Both the position numbers and the translations under genes were made by a program. A DNA stretch of 64,000 nt from Struthidea cinerea. Taxonomy: Eukaryota; Chordata; Aves; Passeriformes; Corcoracidae. Position 1 is the stretch's first letter. Every line of letters begins with the position of its first letter. The stretch is taken from the NCBI GenBank assembly GCA_013397865.1, contig VZTI01003657.1, positions 387,457-451,456 on the forward strand. Direction: 5' to 3'. The notes beneath the pieces were generated by a model. The model searched no databases. It worked only from the letters and a program-made list of their open reading frames with translations, and was not told where the DNA came from. This document shows positions 28,401 through 38,187 of this stretch, in pieces.

Positions 28401-31400
28401 AGTTCCAAAACCTTTGCTCTGCCTGACAGTTTCTGAGCAGTTTCCAGCTGTTGGGTGTTTTTCCTTGCTGTGATACAGCATGGGGCTGTTGGCCTTCTCT
28501 GTAAAATCTGGCTGAGGCCTCTGGACCATCAGCTTGGTCTTGAGATCAGCACCCAAGCAAAGGGTGCTGACCCGGGTGCTCTGGGCACCCAGGTGTGGTG
28601 TGTGTGATCTGACCTGGTAACTGCTGCTGTGCTCCCAGCTCCACGTGAGCACTCGAGAAGCAGGACAAAGAGAGAGGCTGGGAAGTTTCTCAGCTCAATT
28701 TCTGCAGCATACGTGATAGAAGATCTAGTGCCCTTTTCTTGTGGACATCTCTTCTCAGCTTGGGAGCGTGAGCTTTTAGGAGCCGGTGGGGCTCCCCGCG
28801 GATCCTGCGCGTGGCTTTTTCCTCTAGAGGGTGGGTAGGTGCAGCTTTTCTTTCCCAAAGGCCCTGAGGAAGGGTGGAGGCGAGCGCCATACACATGTCA
28901 AACTCTGTCTGTGTTTGGTGGTGCTTGGAAACAGCCGCCGCCTCCCTGGGCCCCCCTGGATTTCCATGATAAATACGGCAATCCTGACAGATAGCGCGGC
29001 CGGCCTGGCTCTTGTCAGCTCGGCCTTTGAGCAGGTTTGATTAATTGCTTTAGGATTTCACATCCAGCCGGGAGGCCGCTCCTGGATCGCTCCTGCCCCC
29101 CATCAGGTGGAAGAATGGAGCGGGATGAATGCTCTATAGACAGCCACCATGTGCCGAGCGGGTCACCTCACCGTGGGGAAGAGAACTCCTTCCGGCCCCG
29201 GCGGCTGCGTCACGGCATTTGCATGCTCTGGAGGCTGGCTTGGGGTAGCTTGGGTGGGAGGGAGCACTTTGACATGTACCAGGCTGCAGGGTGAAGAGGA
29301 CAAGGGCACTGAGTCCTTCTGGTGTGGGGGTAGAAGCTTGCAGTCTCCCACCAAACCTGGAGAGGCAGCTAACTTAATTCTGCCGTGTGGTGTAGGAGGG
29401 ACCTGCTGTAGAAACAGGCCCAACAACCACAGGCTTGGTGCTGAATGCTAAATGGAGCGATGATTTGAAATCTGTATTCTCCTTGCTTCCAGTTTGAGAA
29501 TGCTTCGATTTTTAATCTCCTTTTGGAAGGAGAAACTAGTCTGCAGTGCAAGTAGCAACCTCTGGCTGTGCCTCTGTCACCCAGTAAAGAAGTTGTGCCA
29601 CTCCTTCAAATTGTGTTGCCTGAAAGGGTCCTCTGTTTTCACTAAGCAGATGAAATGGCTGTTGATTCAGATCTCACCTCGATATGTAAAAACCAGAGCT
29701 TCAGACAAATCTGCATCAGACAAAAGCATGGCACAAAAAAAAAACCTTATTGGTTTTGAAACTTCATCTTACTCCTTTCCCATGCTTGACTGAAAGTAAG
29801 TGGGTTGGCTTTTGGCTGCACAGTACAATCCCTGTTGTCTGCCCAGGGATGTGACATGATTATCTTTTGTTAAATGCATCTTCAAAAATTCATTTAGAAA
29901 GAGTTAATTGCCCTTTGGCAACTTTTCCTCCTCCCTTCCCCAAGAAGGCTTTAAAATGTTAAAAAGGTCACGAGTCCATTACAATGAAATGAACAAGTGT
30001 CTGCAACATCCACAGTTTGTTTTGAAGTTGTGCTGGATGTATAGAGATGGAAATGTGAGCAAAATTGAGGCGTTTATTTTTGGAGATTCTTTTTAATGAA
30101 AACCAAACAAAAATCTCTGGTTGGTTTCCTTTGCTCTCTGTCCTGCTTACTGTCTATCCTTTGAGCTGGTGATTTTTTTTGATTTTAATTTAAAAGTTGT
30201 AAAACCCCTTCCTTCCCCACACCCTTTAATTTCTCCAGTTGAGTGGAGCTGGTCTGTAAGTTGTGTGAGCTTCCAGAAGAAGAATTGAACCATTGTAACA
30301 TTGGCTGAGGCTTTTGTTAAGCAAATTTCATGAAGAGACCGGGACCTAGCAGGTCTTGAGGAAATCAGATCCACTTTGACTGGCCCTGCTGCATCCTGCT
30401 GGAAGCACTCCTGTGCTCTTGTGGATCCAGATGGCAAACGAGCCAGACATGTTCACTGCATGCACAGCTAACTCTGAAATAGCAGGAGACAGCCTGGAAT
30501 CGTGCGCTGCCATGGCTGTGGAGGGATGTGTGGCTGCAGGGTGAATAGGAAGCCTTGTAAGCAGAGGCTGCTTTAAGGCAATAACCTATCAAACAGCACA
30601 TGTTTGGGAGAACGCTTGAGCTTTGTTGTGTGGCTGGTGGTGATGGAAAAAAAGAAGAAAAACCAGCATGTTTAGATTGCAGGTGACCTTCATTTCTTGG
30701 AGGATTTAAACAGCTGTGCAAAAACAACAGGATTCAATCAGTGCAGGTTTTGCGTCTGTTTTATCATAAATGTATCCCAGTCATGCTGCAGCTTGTTGGG
30801 AGCCTGGCAGTGGGCACATAGCGGGGCTTGTGTGTTCCTTAAGCAGCATCATCCTTGACCCCAAAAACTGTTACAGTAGCTCAAGGCTTCAGGTTATGTT
30901 TGTGAGGTAGATTAAAGGAGCAGCATGAGCTCGCGTACTGTGGTTTCTTTTGCTGTTGCCACCCTCAGCCCACCTCTCCTGAGGCACACAGAAGGTGGCT
31001 GAAACTGTAACCCATTCCCAGGACCTGACTTTGATATGGTTTTATGGAAAGAGATGCTGGATATCCCTCCTTACGTCTTGGCTTTCTTCTCTTCAGGTGG
31101 CGAGAACATCAAAAGCATAAACCAGCAGTCGGGAGCGCACGTGGAGCTGCAGAGAAACCCACCCCCGAACACAGACCCCGGCGTACGAATATTCACAATC
31201 AGAGGGGTCCCCCAGCAAATCGAGCTCGCTAGACATCTCATAGATGAGAAAGTTGGTGTAAGTTCCATCTCTGCTCTCTTGCTCCGTCCCTTTCAGACGG
31301 GCTGTTGTCACTCCTGGCTACGTGTAGGCCTGGACGCACAGGATGGCACGGAACGCACGAGCTTGCATTATTCAGCTTCAAAACCATTTGCCTCTTAGCA

Positions 31401-34400
31401 GCTGGCTTGAACTTGATGGCCCTCTAGCATCCATTGGGCTAATTTTTGCTGTGGTCCCAGAAGGATTTGACTGTTGACATAATCCTGGGTAGTGTATACA
31501 GCTATATGAGAGGGAAGAACAGCAATCTAAGGTATGAAAAGGCTGTCAAAGGAGATTTTTTGAAAGGAAGACAATAGTGTTGCTGTGTGAGAATAACACA
31601 GTCCTGGCAGCATTGCCCTGAAAGTAAAATGCTCAACTCCTTGCTCAGTAAGTTCAGGATGACTTATCTTACACTTAACGCAGTGCTGTGGTGTTGAAGC
31701 TTAATAATGTCAGGCTGCAGTACTAGTGAATGGGGAGAGTTTGGTAAAAAAGTATGGAAAATACTGAACTGGGGCATGGCAAAGCTGAAAAGCTGCCTTT
31801 GTGCTGAATTGCTTGAGAGGAGAAGGCTTGATACCAACCTCAGGATCCACGTGTCCCAGGCTGTCTTCTCTCCTTTCTTACTACTCATAGTAGCTGCCTC
31901 CACCCTGTTGGAGCTGGCATTAAATATTTGTGGATTCTGTGACAGGGTACCAGCATGGGTGGACCTGGAGGATTTGGTCAAAGTCCGTTCAGCCAAGCAC
32001 CTGCTACACCTCATCAAAAGTAAGCTGCTGCATCTCCTCACCCATGGGCTGGGGGGAATGGCTGGGAGCTAGAAAGTGCTGGGAGAAGGGTGGAAGGCCC
32101 TGAAAGGGTGGGGTATGACTGGAGCCTTTTAAAGATTGAGCATTCAGAAGCAAAAGCAAGTGAGCTCAATCCTTTAAGCTTGACTACAGGAAAGATTTCA
32201 TCTATTTAATAATAAAGCAGGTAGGTATTGGCATCTCCAAAATTCCTGTCTCTAGTGCAGTGAGAGCATGGGAAGAAGCCTGAACTGCACAGAGCACAAG
32301 GAGTGCTGTTCATTGTGATGTATCTTCACCTTGGCTTCATGAACAGACTGATACCAAGGCAGGACATAGCAGTTCACACCTGCACAGCTTTCCTTTTGCT
32401 CCCATGTTCACCTGTTTGCTCAGCAGCTGCTGACTATAAGTGACAGCTTCTCTTCTCTGGGCAGCTTCATGTCTCTGGCCTGGTAAGTGTTTTATTGTCT
32501 ACTTGAGCATGGCTTTTTGTCCTCTGCAGTGGTCCTCAGGCGTTCATGACGCAGGGCTGGGGCAGTACCTACCAGACATGGCAGCAGCCTGGACAACAAG
32601 TCCCAAGTAAGTGCCAGGACCTGGGTTGGAGAAGGGTTGGTGTTCCCTTTGCTTTGTGCCTGCAGAAGGCAGGTTCACCCATGAGACCACGTGTGTGAAA
32701 ACAGCAGAAGAGGTGTGTGGAGTCACGTGGTGGTGTTTGAGCTCAGAACAAGCTGAAGGCCTTGGAAAACTTTTTCTTTTTGTGTGCTTAACTGCTTATT
32801 GCCTCTTTCTGCTCTTTGGGTAGGAACTTGGTCCTTGCTGTCTGTTCCTCTCTAACAAAAACATTTCTGCCTCCAGCTCTTTTCTCCCAGGATTCTCCAG
32901 GCAAGCACTTGCCAACCACACTTCCCCTTAACAGGCACAGTGTTGGTGCTGAGCTCTCCCATCACTTTGTTCTTGACCTTATCACTTCTTGCTTATTTTC
33001 TTATTTAATTGTTCCTTATGAGCTTTTCTCACTTTTCAAATTCCAGACTGATGGAATGACTGGGGAAGGGGATGCAGGAAATGGAAGGAAGGTTAGGCAG
33101 GGCTCCTGTACTGGTCATTTTTTCCTGAAAGCCTCTCGAGTCAAAATGTAGCAGTTTGGAATGGGGAGTCACCTTTTCAGAATAATTCAAGTAGTAAATG
33201 CTGGTGGTGATGCTGTAGCTGCATTATCCTGTGTCTCCAACAGCCAGAGGAAAGGTTTGCCCTAAACAGAGCAGATTCACGTCTGCTTGGTAATCTCAAA
33301 GCTCATGTGGTGGTGGTAATGTCCAAAGGACACTTGCGGTCACAATTTTTCAAGAAATACGAGTTTTTAAATGGTCTGGTCTCATGAAACTAAAGCTAAG
33401 CACCAAAAGGTGTGTGGGGGGGTAATTTTAAAGAGGTTTAATGGCAGATGCTTTTGACTGCTAAGGCTGATTTAGCAATGAAGTAGATAATGAACTTCGG
33501 TATAAATTCCCACCCTCGGAGGTGCCTCAGGTAGGGGAATCATTGGAGGGACAACGCCTGCAATTGCACTTGTGATTCCCTGTAACACTGATCACCTTTG
33601 AGTGTTTATGAAATTGTGAATATGTGAAATTTGGAAATCTCAGTGCTGCTTTGTTAACTTGGTGCACTTCTGAAATGTGTGCTGTGGTGGCACATGGGAA
33701 CCCTGCACGGGAAGTGTGTTTAACTCTGGGTGAGTCCTGCCTCTCAGCAGTTCCAGTCTAGAAATGATGACTTTTCCTTTGAGCTCTAGGGTCTTGGAGA
33801 AGGTCAGTAGTTGTTCTGTTTTCAGCACATTAAAATGCAGTGGTGGGCTTCAATGGACTTTTCTTCTGTACGGGAGTGGAATGGTATGGTACTGAAGAAG
33901 AGTATTTTCTCATTAACTTGTTTTATACAGGAAAAAATGTTATTCTACTCCTTTCCTTTGCACCCCCTAGGGCTCTGGACTTCCCTGAGCTTTGGGAAGC
34001 AGAGCAGTCAGTGCAGCAGGGAAAGCTCCACAAAAAAATTTAACTTTTATCTCCCACAGAGCCTTGGAGTAAATGCTTACAAAGCTGCATTGCTCTTTGC
34101 CTTGCAAGATGCCTTTAGAAACTCGCCTTGGTAACTTAAATTCTTCCTCGCCTTCCTGAAACATCCCCTCTTGCTGACCAGTAGTCGCTGGGGAGGGAAA
34201 AATCTCCCTTCCTGCAGCAGATAATCATGTCTCAGGCTCACCCCTCCTGGCTTTGGAGCCTGGTGTAGGAAGCACAGCCCCCTTGAGCCCCCTGATGAGC
34301 AATACTGCAGCTCATACCCCAGTGATGACAGCTTTGCACTGTCAGGTTTCAGGTGGCTCCCAAAACCCCTGGAGCTTCCTGCCTTGTCACTGTCCTTCCC

Positions 34401-37400
34401 CTGTGTGGCTTTAGTCCCACTCTGCTGTCTTTTGGAGGCAGATGTTTTATTTCTGCTATTGAGTGTGATGGAGAATGTTGGCTCCCTAGCTGCAGGTGTG
34501 CTTAGGGTGCTCCCTGTTGCTGTTTGTAGGCAGGCACGCTGAAGGCAGGCTGGGTGAGGAGAGAGGACACACACGTAATGCTTTAAGAACCTTCACCGCT
34601 CTCCTCTGCTGCAGCGGTGCCCAGGCAGCCCAGGTGGAGCTCACCAAGGCATAGCAGGATTATTGTAAGAAATAGGTAAATACCTGCTTTTGCACTTTTC
34701 AATTGGAAAACAGCCTTGTGCAGGGTCCCTTGTCCGAGTGCTGCAGCCTGTGTGTCACAGCTCTGTCAGCGCTGTCACAGCGCCGGCGTCCTGGGGACAG
34801 CCTCGAGTGCCCTCCTTGTGGGAGGAGGGGCAGACCCCCACCCCCTACACATGTATTTAGATTTTAATTACTTCCCCCATCTTAAATAAATTAACTGGCT
34901 GGGGAAACATTTTGCTGTGAAATGCATTTAGCTGCGTGTCCTTTCAGCCTGCTGCGGACTGTAATTCTCCGAGAAGAAAAGGCATTGAAGGAGGTCCTTT
35001 GTTGGCATTAGCAGGTGGACAGTTGAGGCAGCCTTGACCTCTGCCAGAAAAGGTCCTGACTTGTAGCGTTGGTCAAGTCTTTTAACCCGCTTTTATGCCC
35101 CTGGACAGGACACTGCTGCCCTGTTCCCTCCACCCACTTCACACTTGCAGTGTATTATTTCCCCCCTTCCCCCCACTTCAAAGCCCCCCCTCGGGCCGGC
35201 GTCGGGGCCGGGCTGCGCATGGAGCTGGGATGGGAAGGGAAGAGCTCTGCTCCACGCGTGTCCTCTGTCCTTGCCTGCTCTCCTTGTCCGCAGTGGCTCG
35301 TGCTCCCCGCTCCTGCTGCGCCTCTCTGCAGTTCCCAGCTGCTGTGTTTGCTGTTTGTTTGTGTCTCACTGAGGGCTCTGTGCTCCCACTGGGATCCAGG
35401 GAAGCGTGGGAAGAGCAGGTATCCTTCCTCTGTCCCAGCTGGTCGGGCTCTCCCTGCAGGAACCCTTAGACGTGCTGGGTTGAAGGTGTCTTAGTGCTTC
35501 AAAGAGGGGGAGTCTGTGCTAGGTGGAGCCCAAGGTTTGGGATCTCTGAGCAGATGCTGGCACTGCTCCCCTTGGAGCAGTGTAGGAGCCTGGAGATGAC
35601 ACCGCAAGCCAGCCGTGGCTGTTTGGGGATGTCGTGGCTGCCTCTCCAGTGATGCCTGGGGTGTGTGCTGAGGGCAGTGGGGCTGGCTGTGCCCTCTGCA
35701 GGGCTCATGGCACCCTGAGGAGCCGGGAGCAGAGTGGCTGCCCCGGTGTGCAGGTCATGCATTGGAGGCTCATATGTGGATGGGCATTGCCCACAGGGGT
35801 CCCTCAGCTCTGCTCCGCTGAGGGGAGCGGGGGTGAAGGATGCAGCCCCTGACAAACAAGTGAGGTGACTGAAAACACGGCCATTCCCTTGGCAGCTCTG
35901 TGGAGGTGACAGGTCTCAGCTGTGTCAGGTGTCTCAGCTCTCCTGCACTCAGTGCAAGCAGACTAAGAGCCCGGGGTGGCTGATTGCAGCCTGGGCAGCT
36001 CCCAGCCACGTGCTTTGGCTTGAGCAGGTCCCAGCAGGGTGACATTTGGCTTCATGCCCTTCAGCAGATGAGGTGAGATCAGGAACTCAGGGTTTTCCTC
36101 AGCTTCTCCTGAACTGAAGATGCCCAACACTGTAGAAAGGTGGAAGCTGAAGTGTCAAGTCTGGGCAACTGGAGTAGACCCAGGGCCTATCTAGTGGAAA
36201 GGTAGATGTCACTGGCTGGAAACTGTCACCTGTTCCATACTGACGTGCCCCTTGTTGTCATCTTTGCACAGGCCAACAGAGCCAGCAGCAGAACAGCCAT
36301 CCCGATTACAGCAAAGCATGGGAGGAGTATTTCAAAAAACAGAGTGAGTGAAACAGGCTTATTGGAGATGAATCAGCTCTTGTTACAAGGAGTTAACTCT
36401 AATCCGATGACTTGCGTCTCCATCCCTGCCATTTTTAGCTTCCAGTCCTTTCCAGATCCCCTTTGGTGCTGTCCTGTTGGTGATGGTGCATGTAGTGCTC
36501 CCACGGAAAGCTCTCGGTTGTGCTGTCGCGCCTCGGGAGAGCTGCTCCCGCTGAGCCCCAGTCCCCTCATGCCCACGCTTGCAGCCAGCCTGCCGGGGCA
36601 AACACTGAGCATGCAGGAACTGATGCTGGCAAAATCCAGAAAGCTGGAGCTGGGTTGTGAGAGGGTAGGAGAGCTCACGGAAAGTCACGGGCCTGGCTGT
36701 CCCCACCGTGTTACAGAGCACATGATCCCGACCTCTGGACTCTGTGACACGGTGCTGCTGGAGGCTGTGGGCCTTTGAGGATGAGGGGTGTGCAGGCTGT
36801 CAGCCTGTCCCCGTAGCTGCAGGAACGCTCTGGGTGCTTTCTGCCTGCTCTTGGCTTGTCCCTCACAGTCCAGCTTGGAGCCCGTCCTGCTGTCCCACGC
36901 AGCAGAGCCGGTGTCGCTGTCAGGTGTCTGCAGCAGCTGGAAGGGGGCTGGCTCTTCTGTAAGCTTGACAAAAGGAGATCCTAAGCCTGGGCTTGGACTT
37001 CTGCAATTGCTTATCTCTCCCTTTTTTCTTCCTTCCCCCCAGGTCATGCTGCCAGTGCTGCTTCTCAGGCAAGTTCCCAGCCGGACTACACGATGGCTTG
37101 GGCAGAGTATTACCGACAGCAGGCTGCCTACTATGGGCAGACACTAGGGCAGGCTCAGGCCCACAGCCAGGTCTGTATTCACCTTCCCCAAACCCCTCTG
37201 CTCCTTCTCTTGGGGAATTGGGTATATTTGCCTTGCCCTGGTGGGGGACTCTCCTTCAGGTTCACATGCTGAAGCAGAGATGTTTTGTGGCTGAGGAAGC
37301 GATCACAGAAGTGGTACCTCAACATCAGAGTCTTATTTTCCTGTACAGGGTGGGTGAGGGTTTTTTGGGAGAGGATTGGGAGGTTATTTGTTTATTCTGG

Positions 37401-38187
37401 GAGCCTTTCCTTATAGTTACAGTTATTCCCAGGCAGTTGTTTGACTTGGGGGAATTAAAGTAAAGGGAATGATGAAGCCAGGCGGTTGAGGCAGCACAGC
37501 ACTGTCACATCCCAGGGCTGTGAGCGCAGGCTCTGCCTTGTCTCGTGCTGGGATGGGAGCTGTGTGCTCACCAGCTCCCTGTCCTGAAAGAGACCAAAAC
37601 TGTTGAAAAATGCTTTTGAGTAAAATCTCCCCTCAGCTCACCAGAAAGTTGTGTGAGATTTATCCTGCTCGCACTCGGTGCCTTCCCGAGCACCGGCTCT
37701 GCGGAGCAAACAATGCGGCGAAAAGCAAAGCACAGGGGCACCTTGCTGTGGTCTGACACTTGTCCCCAGTGCTCCACATTTAGCTCTGGCTCCCGGGAGC
37801 AGAGGCTGCTGCGGATGCTGGCCCCCAGCAGCTGCTCTCCCCTGCTCTCCCGGCTCACACCGGCGAGGTGGAGCCGGGTGCCGGCGCTCGCCGCGGGCGC
37901 TGGCCAAGTGTGACCTGGCCACGGTGATAAAAGGGCTTCTCTTCATTCCTCCCCGAGTCTGCCCCCATAGAAAGAGGGATCTTGTTTGGTGAGGGGCAGG
38001 AGAGCTCTGGGACAGCGTTAGGGCAGAGGGCTCCGGTGGCAGCTCGGAGCATCCTTTGAGCTCTGTTTCCCACTCAGCTGCAGTGGGGACAGACCTGTGT
38101 CGGGGGAGGAGGGCTCGGCAGCTTTGATAATTTGCTGCCGCTCAGTAACTTTTCCTTTTCTCCCCTCTCTCTTTCCAGGAGCAGTAG
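7316..38187 (+). CDS. FUBP3: FUBP3, far upstream element-binding protein 3 (5' partial, 17 visible coding exons)
   Basis: Joined exons 7316-7421, 14127-14160, 15755-15804, 17338-17409, 18123-18180, 20744-20906, 21762-21860, 23777-23881, 24276-24378, 25018-25118, 26354-26495, 31097-31257, 31946-32019, 32530-32606, 36272-36343, 37043-37170 and 38179-38187 give an open frame of 517 residues. All junctions are GT-AG and keep phase. Four KH domains lie at about residues 54-117, 136-205, 231-297 and 328-398 of the visible protein, with GXXG loops GRGG, GKGG, GRNG and GKGG. An RG-rich linker lies at 309-316, and two tyrosine motifs (YSKAWEEY, YTMAWAEY) lie near the C-terminus. Family knowledge: FUBP proteins bind single-stranded FUSE DNA near MYC and AU-rich mRNA 3'UTRs; FUBP3 (MARTA2) also acts in mRNA localisation. 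The first coding exon (about 28 residues in human) is not in the window. The rest is near-identical to the mammalian protein except for a shorter C-terminal linker. Confidence 0.96.
7422..14126 (+). other. FUBP3 intron 2
   Basis: A 6.7 kb intron with a GTAAGC donor and a pyrimidine-rich CCACAG acceptor. I see no transposon, exon or RNA gene I can support. A weak C/D-box-like arrangement near 11531-11612 was considered and rejected. Confidence 0.6.
14127..14160 (+). CDS. FUBP3: FUBP3 coding exon 3 (34 nt)
   Basis: Very short exon between CCACAG and GTAAGC. It completes Val and encodes GNQLGALVHQ plus two bases of Arg, matching the family exactly. It shows that short exons in this gene are easily missed. 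Confidence 0.95.
14161..15754 (+). other. FUBP3 intron 3
   Basis: A 1.6 kb intron with a GTAAGC donor and a long T tract before TTTTAG. It contains a (TTG)n/(TTA)n microsatellite and otherwise nothing recognised. Confidence 0.6.
14481..14517. repeat. (TTG)n-(TTA)n trinucleotide repeat
   Basis: Compound TTG/TTA triplets run for about 37 bases inside FUBP3 intron 3. On the minus strand this produces a meaningless poly-Asn open frame. Confidence 0.85.
15755..15804 (+). CDS. FUBP3: FUBP3 coding exon 4
   Basis: Follows a T-rich TTTTAG acceptor and ends before GTAAGT, phase 1. It encodes AVITEEFKVPDKMVGF, the start of KH1 up to the residue before the GXXG loop. Confidence 0.95.
15805..17337 (+). 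other. FUBP3 intron 4
   Basis: A 1.5 kb intron with a GTAAGT donor and TTTCAG acceptor. Nothing recognised. Confidence 0.6.
17338..17409 (+). CDS. FUBP3: FUBP3 coding exon 5, KH1 GXXG loop
   Basis: Encodes IIGRGGEQISRIQ and ESGCKIQIAP between TTTCAG and GTAAGA. It carries the KH1 nucleic-acid-binding loop GRGG and helix. An Ile (in IQIESG) stands where I recall Ala in the human protein. Confidence 0.95.
17410..18122 (+). other. FUBP3 intron 5
   Basis: A 713-bp intron with a GTAAGA donor and TTTGCAG acceptor. Nothing recognised. Confidence 0.6.
18123..18180 (+). CDS. FUBP3: FUBP3 coding exon 6, C-terminal KH1
   Basis: Encodes SGGMPERPCVLTGAPENI between TTTGCAG and GTGAGT, completing the beta strand and turn of KH1. 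It ends with two bases of a split Glu codon. Confidence 0.95.
18181..20743 (+). other. FUBP3 intron 6
   Basis: A 2.6 kb intron with a GTGAGT donor and a CCAAAG acceptor, which has purines at -4 and -3 and is weaker than its neighbours. No other feature recognised. Confidence 0.6.
20744..20906 (+). CDS. FUBP3: FUBP3 coding exon 7, end of KH1 and start of KH2
   Basis: The largest exon, 163 nt. It encodes QAKRLLGQIVDRCRNG, the inter-KH linker, and IQEILIPASKVGLVIGKGG with the KH2 GKGG loop. The acceptor CCAAAG is fixed by frame continuity (Glu split GA|A). Confidence 0.95.
20907..21761 (+). other. FUBP3 intron 7
   Basis: An 855-bp intron with a GTGCGC donor, weaker than the GTAAG type, and TTCTTCAG acceptor. 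Nothing recognised inside. Confidence 0.6.
21762..21860 (+). CDS. FUBP3: FUBP3 coding exon 8, KH2
   Basis: Encodes 33 residues in phase 0, including ERTGVKMIMIQDGPLPTG and LRITGDAFKVQ, the variable loop and third strand of KH2. Confidence 0.95.
21861..23776 (+). other. FUBP3 intron 8
   Basis: A 1.9 kb intron with a GTATGT donor and ATGTAG acceptor. It contains an A-rich tract near 23480-23500 and nothing else recognised. Confidence 0.6.
23777..23881 (+). CDS. FUBP3: FUBP3 coding exon 9, end of KH2 and linker
   Basis: Encodes QAREMVLEIIREKDQADF, then a glycine-rich linker with RMGGGSIE, phase 0 at both ends. It contains the final helix of KH2. Confidence 0.95.
23882..24275 (+). other. FUBP3 intron 9
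   Basis: A short 394-bp intron with a GTACGT donor and CATCAG acceptor. Nothing recognised. Confidence 0.6.
24276..24378 (+). CDS. FUBP3: FUBP3 coding exon 10, KH3
   Basis: Encodes VSVPRFAVGIVIGRNGEM and the following KH3 helix and strand. The loop is GRNG rather than GKGG, as is normal for the third FUBP KH domain. Confidence 0.95.
24379..25017 (+). other. FUBP3 intron 10
   Basis: A 639-bp intron with a GTTTGT donor (T at +3, off consensus) and CTCCACAG acceptor. Nothing recognised. Confidence 0.6.
25018..25118 (+). CDS. FUBP3: FUBP3 coding exon 11, end of KH3
   Basis: Encodes DDGISSERVAQVMGLPDRC and the closing helix HAAHIISELILTAQ of KH3. The donor is GTGGGT. Confidence 0.95.
25119..26353 (+). 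other. FUBP3 intron 11
   Basis: A 1.2 kb intron with a GTGGGT donor and TTCTAAG acceptor. It contains a small direct repeat of ATAATTTGTCCA near 25710 and 25730; nothing else recognised. Confidence 0.6.
26354..26495 (+). CDS. FUBP3: FUBP3 coding exon 12, RG-rich linker and start of KH4
   Basis: Encodes the RGRGRGRG stretch typical of the linker before KH4, then EITYTVPADKCGLVIGK, the first half of KH4. The GKGG loop is split across this intron. Confidence 0.95.
26496..31096 (+). other. FUBP3 intron 12
   Basis: A 4.6 kb intron inside the KH4 loop codon, with a GTGGGT donor and CTCTTCAG acceptor. It contains a GC-rich, CpG-bearing segment at about 28760-29230 (listed separately). No exon or transposon recognised elsewhere. 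Confidence 0.6.
28760..29230. promoter_or_regulatory. CpG-rich intronic island, candidate regulatory element
   Basis: Base composition changes sharply to GC/CpG-rich in the middle of an AT-leaning intron. Inside are a TGATTAATTGC homeodomain-like block near 29038-29048, a TGCGTCAC CRE-like half near 29206-29213 and an ATTTGCAT octamer at 29217-29224. This fits an intronic enhancer or internal promoter, but no open frame or splice donor supports an alternative first exon. Confidence 0.35.
31097..31257 (+). CDS. FUBP3: FUBP3 coding exon 13, KH4
   Basis: Encodes GGENIKSINQQSGAHVELQ, the NPPPNTDPGV loop, and the closing helix QQIELARHLIDEKVG of KH4. The donor could be read two ways (GTT G|GT or GGT|GTAAGT); the GTAAGT site keeps the frame and gives the family sequence. 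Confidence 0.94.
31258..31945 (+). other. FUBP3 intron 13
   Basis: A 688-bp intron with a GTAAGT donor and TGACAG acceptor. Nothing recognised. Confidence 0.6.
31946..32019 (+). CDS. FUBP3: FUBP3 coding exon 14, Gly/Pro-rich linker
   Basis: Encodes GTSMGGPGGFGQSPFSQ then APATPHQ, the low-complexity linker after KH4, ending in two bases of an Asn codon before GTAAGC. Confidence 0.94.
32020..32529 (+). other. FUBP3 intron 14, with candidate microexon
   Basis: A 510-bp interval between two constitutive coding exons. An 18-nt segment at 32465-32482 has its own pyrimidine-rich acceptor and GTAAGT donor (listed separately). Confidence 0.6.
32465..32482 (+). other. FUBP3: Candidate 18-nt microexon in FUBP3
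   Basis: The segment follows CTTCTCTTCTCTGGGCAG and is followed by GTAAGT. Its length is a multiple of three and it preserves phase 2: inclusion would change Asn-Gly to N-F-M-S-L-A-C-G in the linker after KH4. It has no counterpart in the human protein as I recall it, so this may be a species-specific cassette or a chance pair of splice sites. Confidence 0.3.
32530..32606 (+). CDS. FUBP3: FUBP3 coding exon 15
   Basis: Encodes GPQAFMTQGWGSTYQTWQQ and PGQQVP between TCTGCAG and GTAAGT. It corresponds to the human QGWGSTYQAWQQ region. The roughly 28-residue segment that precedes it in the human protein is not found nearby. Confidence 0.94.
32607..36271 (+). other. FUBP3 intron 15
   Basis: A 3.7 kb intron. 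It includes an AT-rich block around 34850-34940 with several TTAAT/TAAATTAA motifs, and a GC-rich block around 35180-35340. Both could be regulatory; neither has coding support. Confidence 0.55.
36272..36343 (+). CDS. FUBP3: FUBP3 coding exon 16, first Tyr-rich repeat
   Basis: Encodes a Gln/Ser run and PDYSKAWEEYFKKQ, the first C-terminal YxxAWxxY motif, known in FUBP1 as part of the transactivation region. Confidence 0.95.
36344..37042 (+). other. FUBP3 intron 16
   Basis: A 699-bp intron with a GTGAGT donor and C-rich CCCCCCAG acceptor. Nothing recognised. Confidence 0.6.
37043..37170 (+). CDS. FUBP3: FUBP3 coding exon 17, second Tyr-rich repeat
   Basis: Encodes SHAASAASQASSQ, PDYTMAWAEYYRQQ and YYGQTLGQAQAHSQ. 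It is conserved with mammals through the last residue. The donor is GTCTGT, with C at +3, so it is weak. Confidence 0.95.
37171..38178 (+). other. FUBP3 intron 17
   Basis: A 1.0 kb last intron. It has a GC-rich, CpG-containing middle at about 37660-37910. No exon recognised. Confidence 0.55.
38179..38187 (+). CDS. FUBP3: FUBP3 terminal coding exon segment (Glu-Gln-stop)
   Basis: Only GAG CAG TAG are coding after the TTTCCAG acceptor. The remainder of this exon is 3'UTR. The human protein also ends in EQ. Confidence 0.94.
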   Translation, partial: EQ

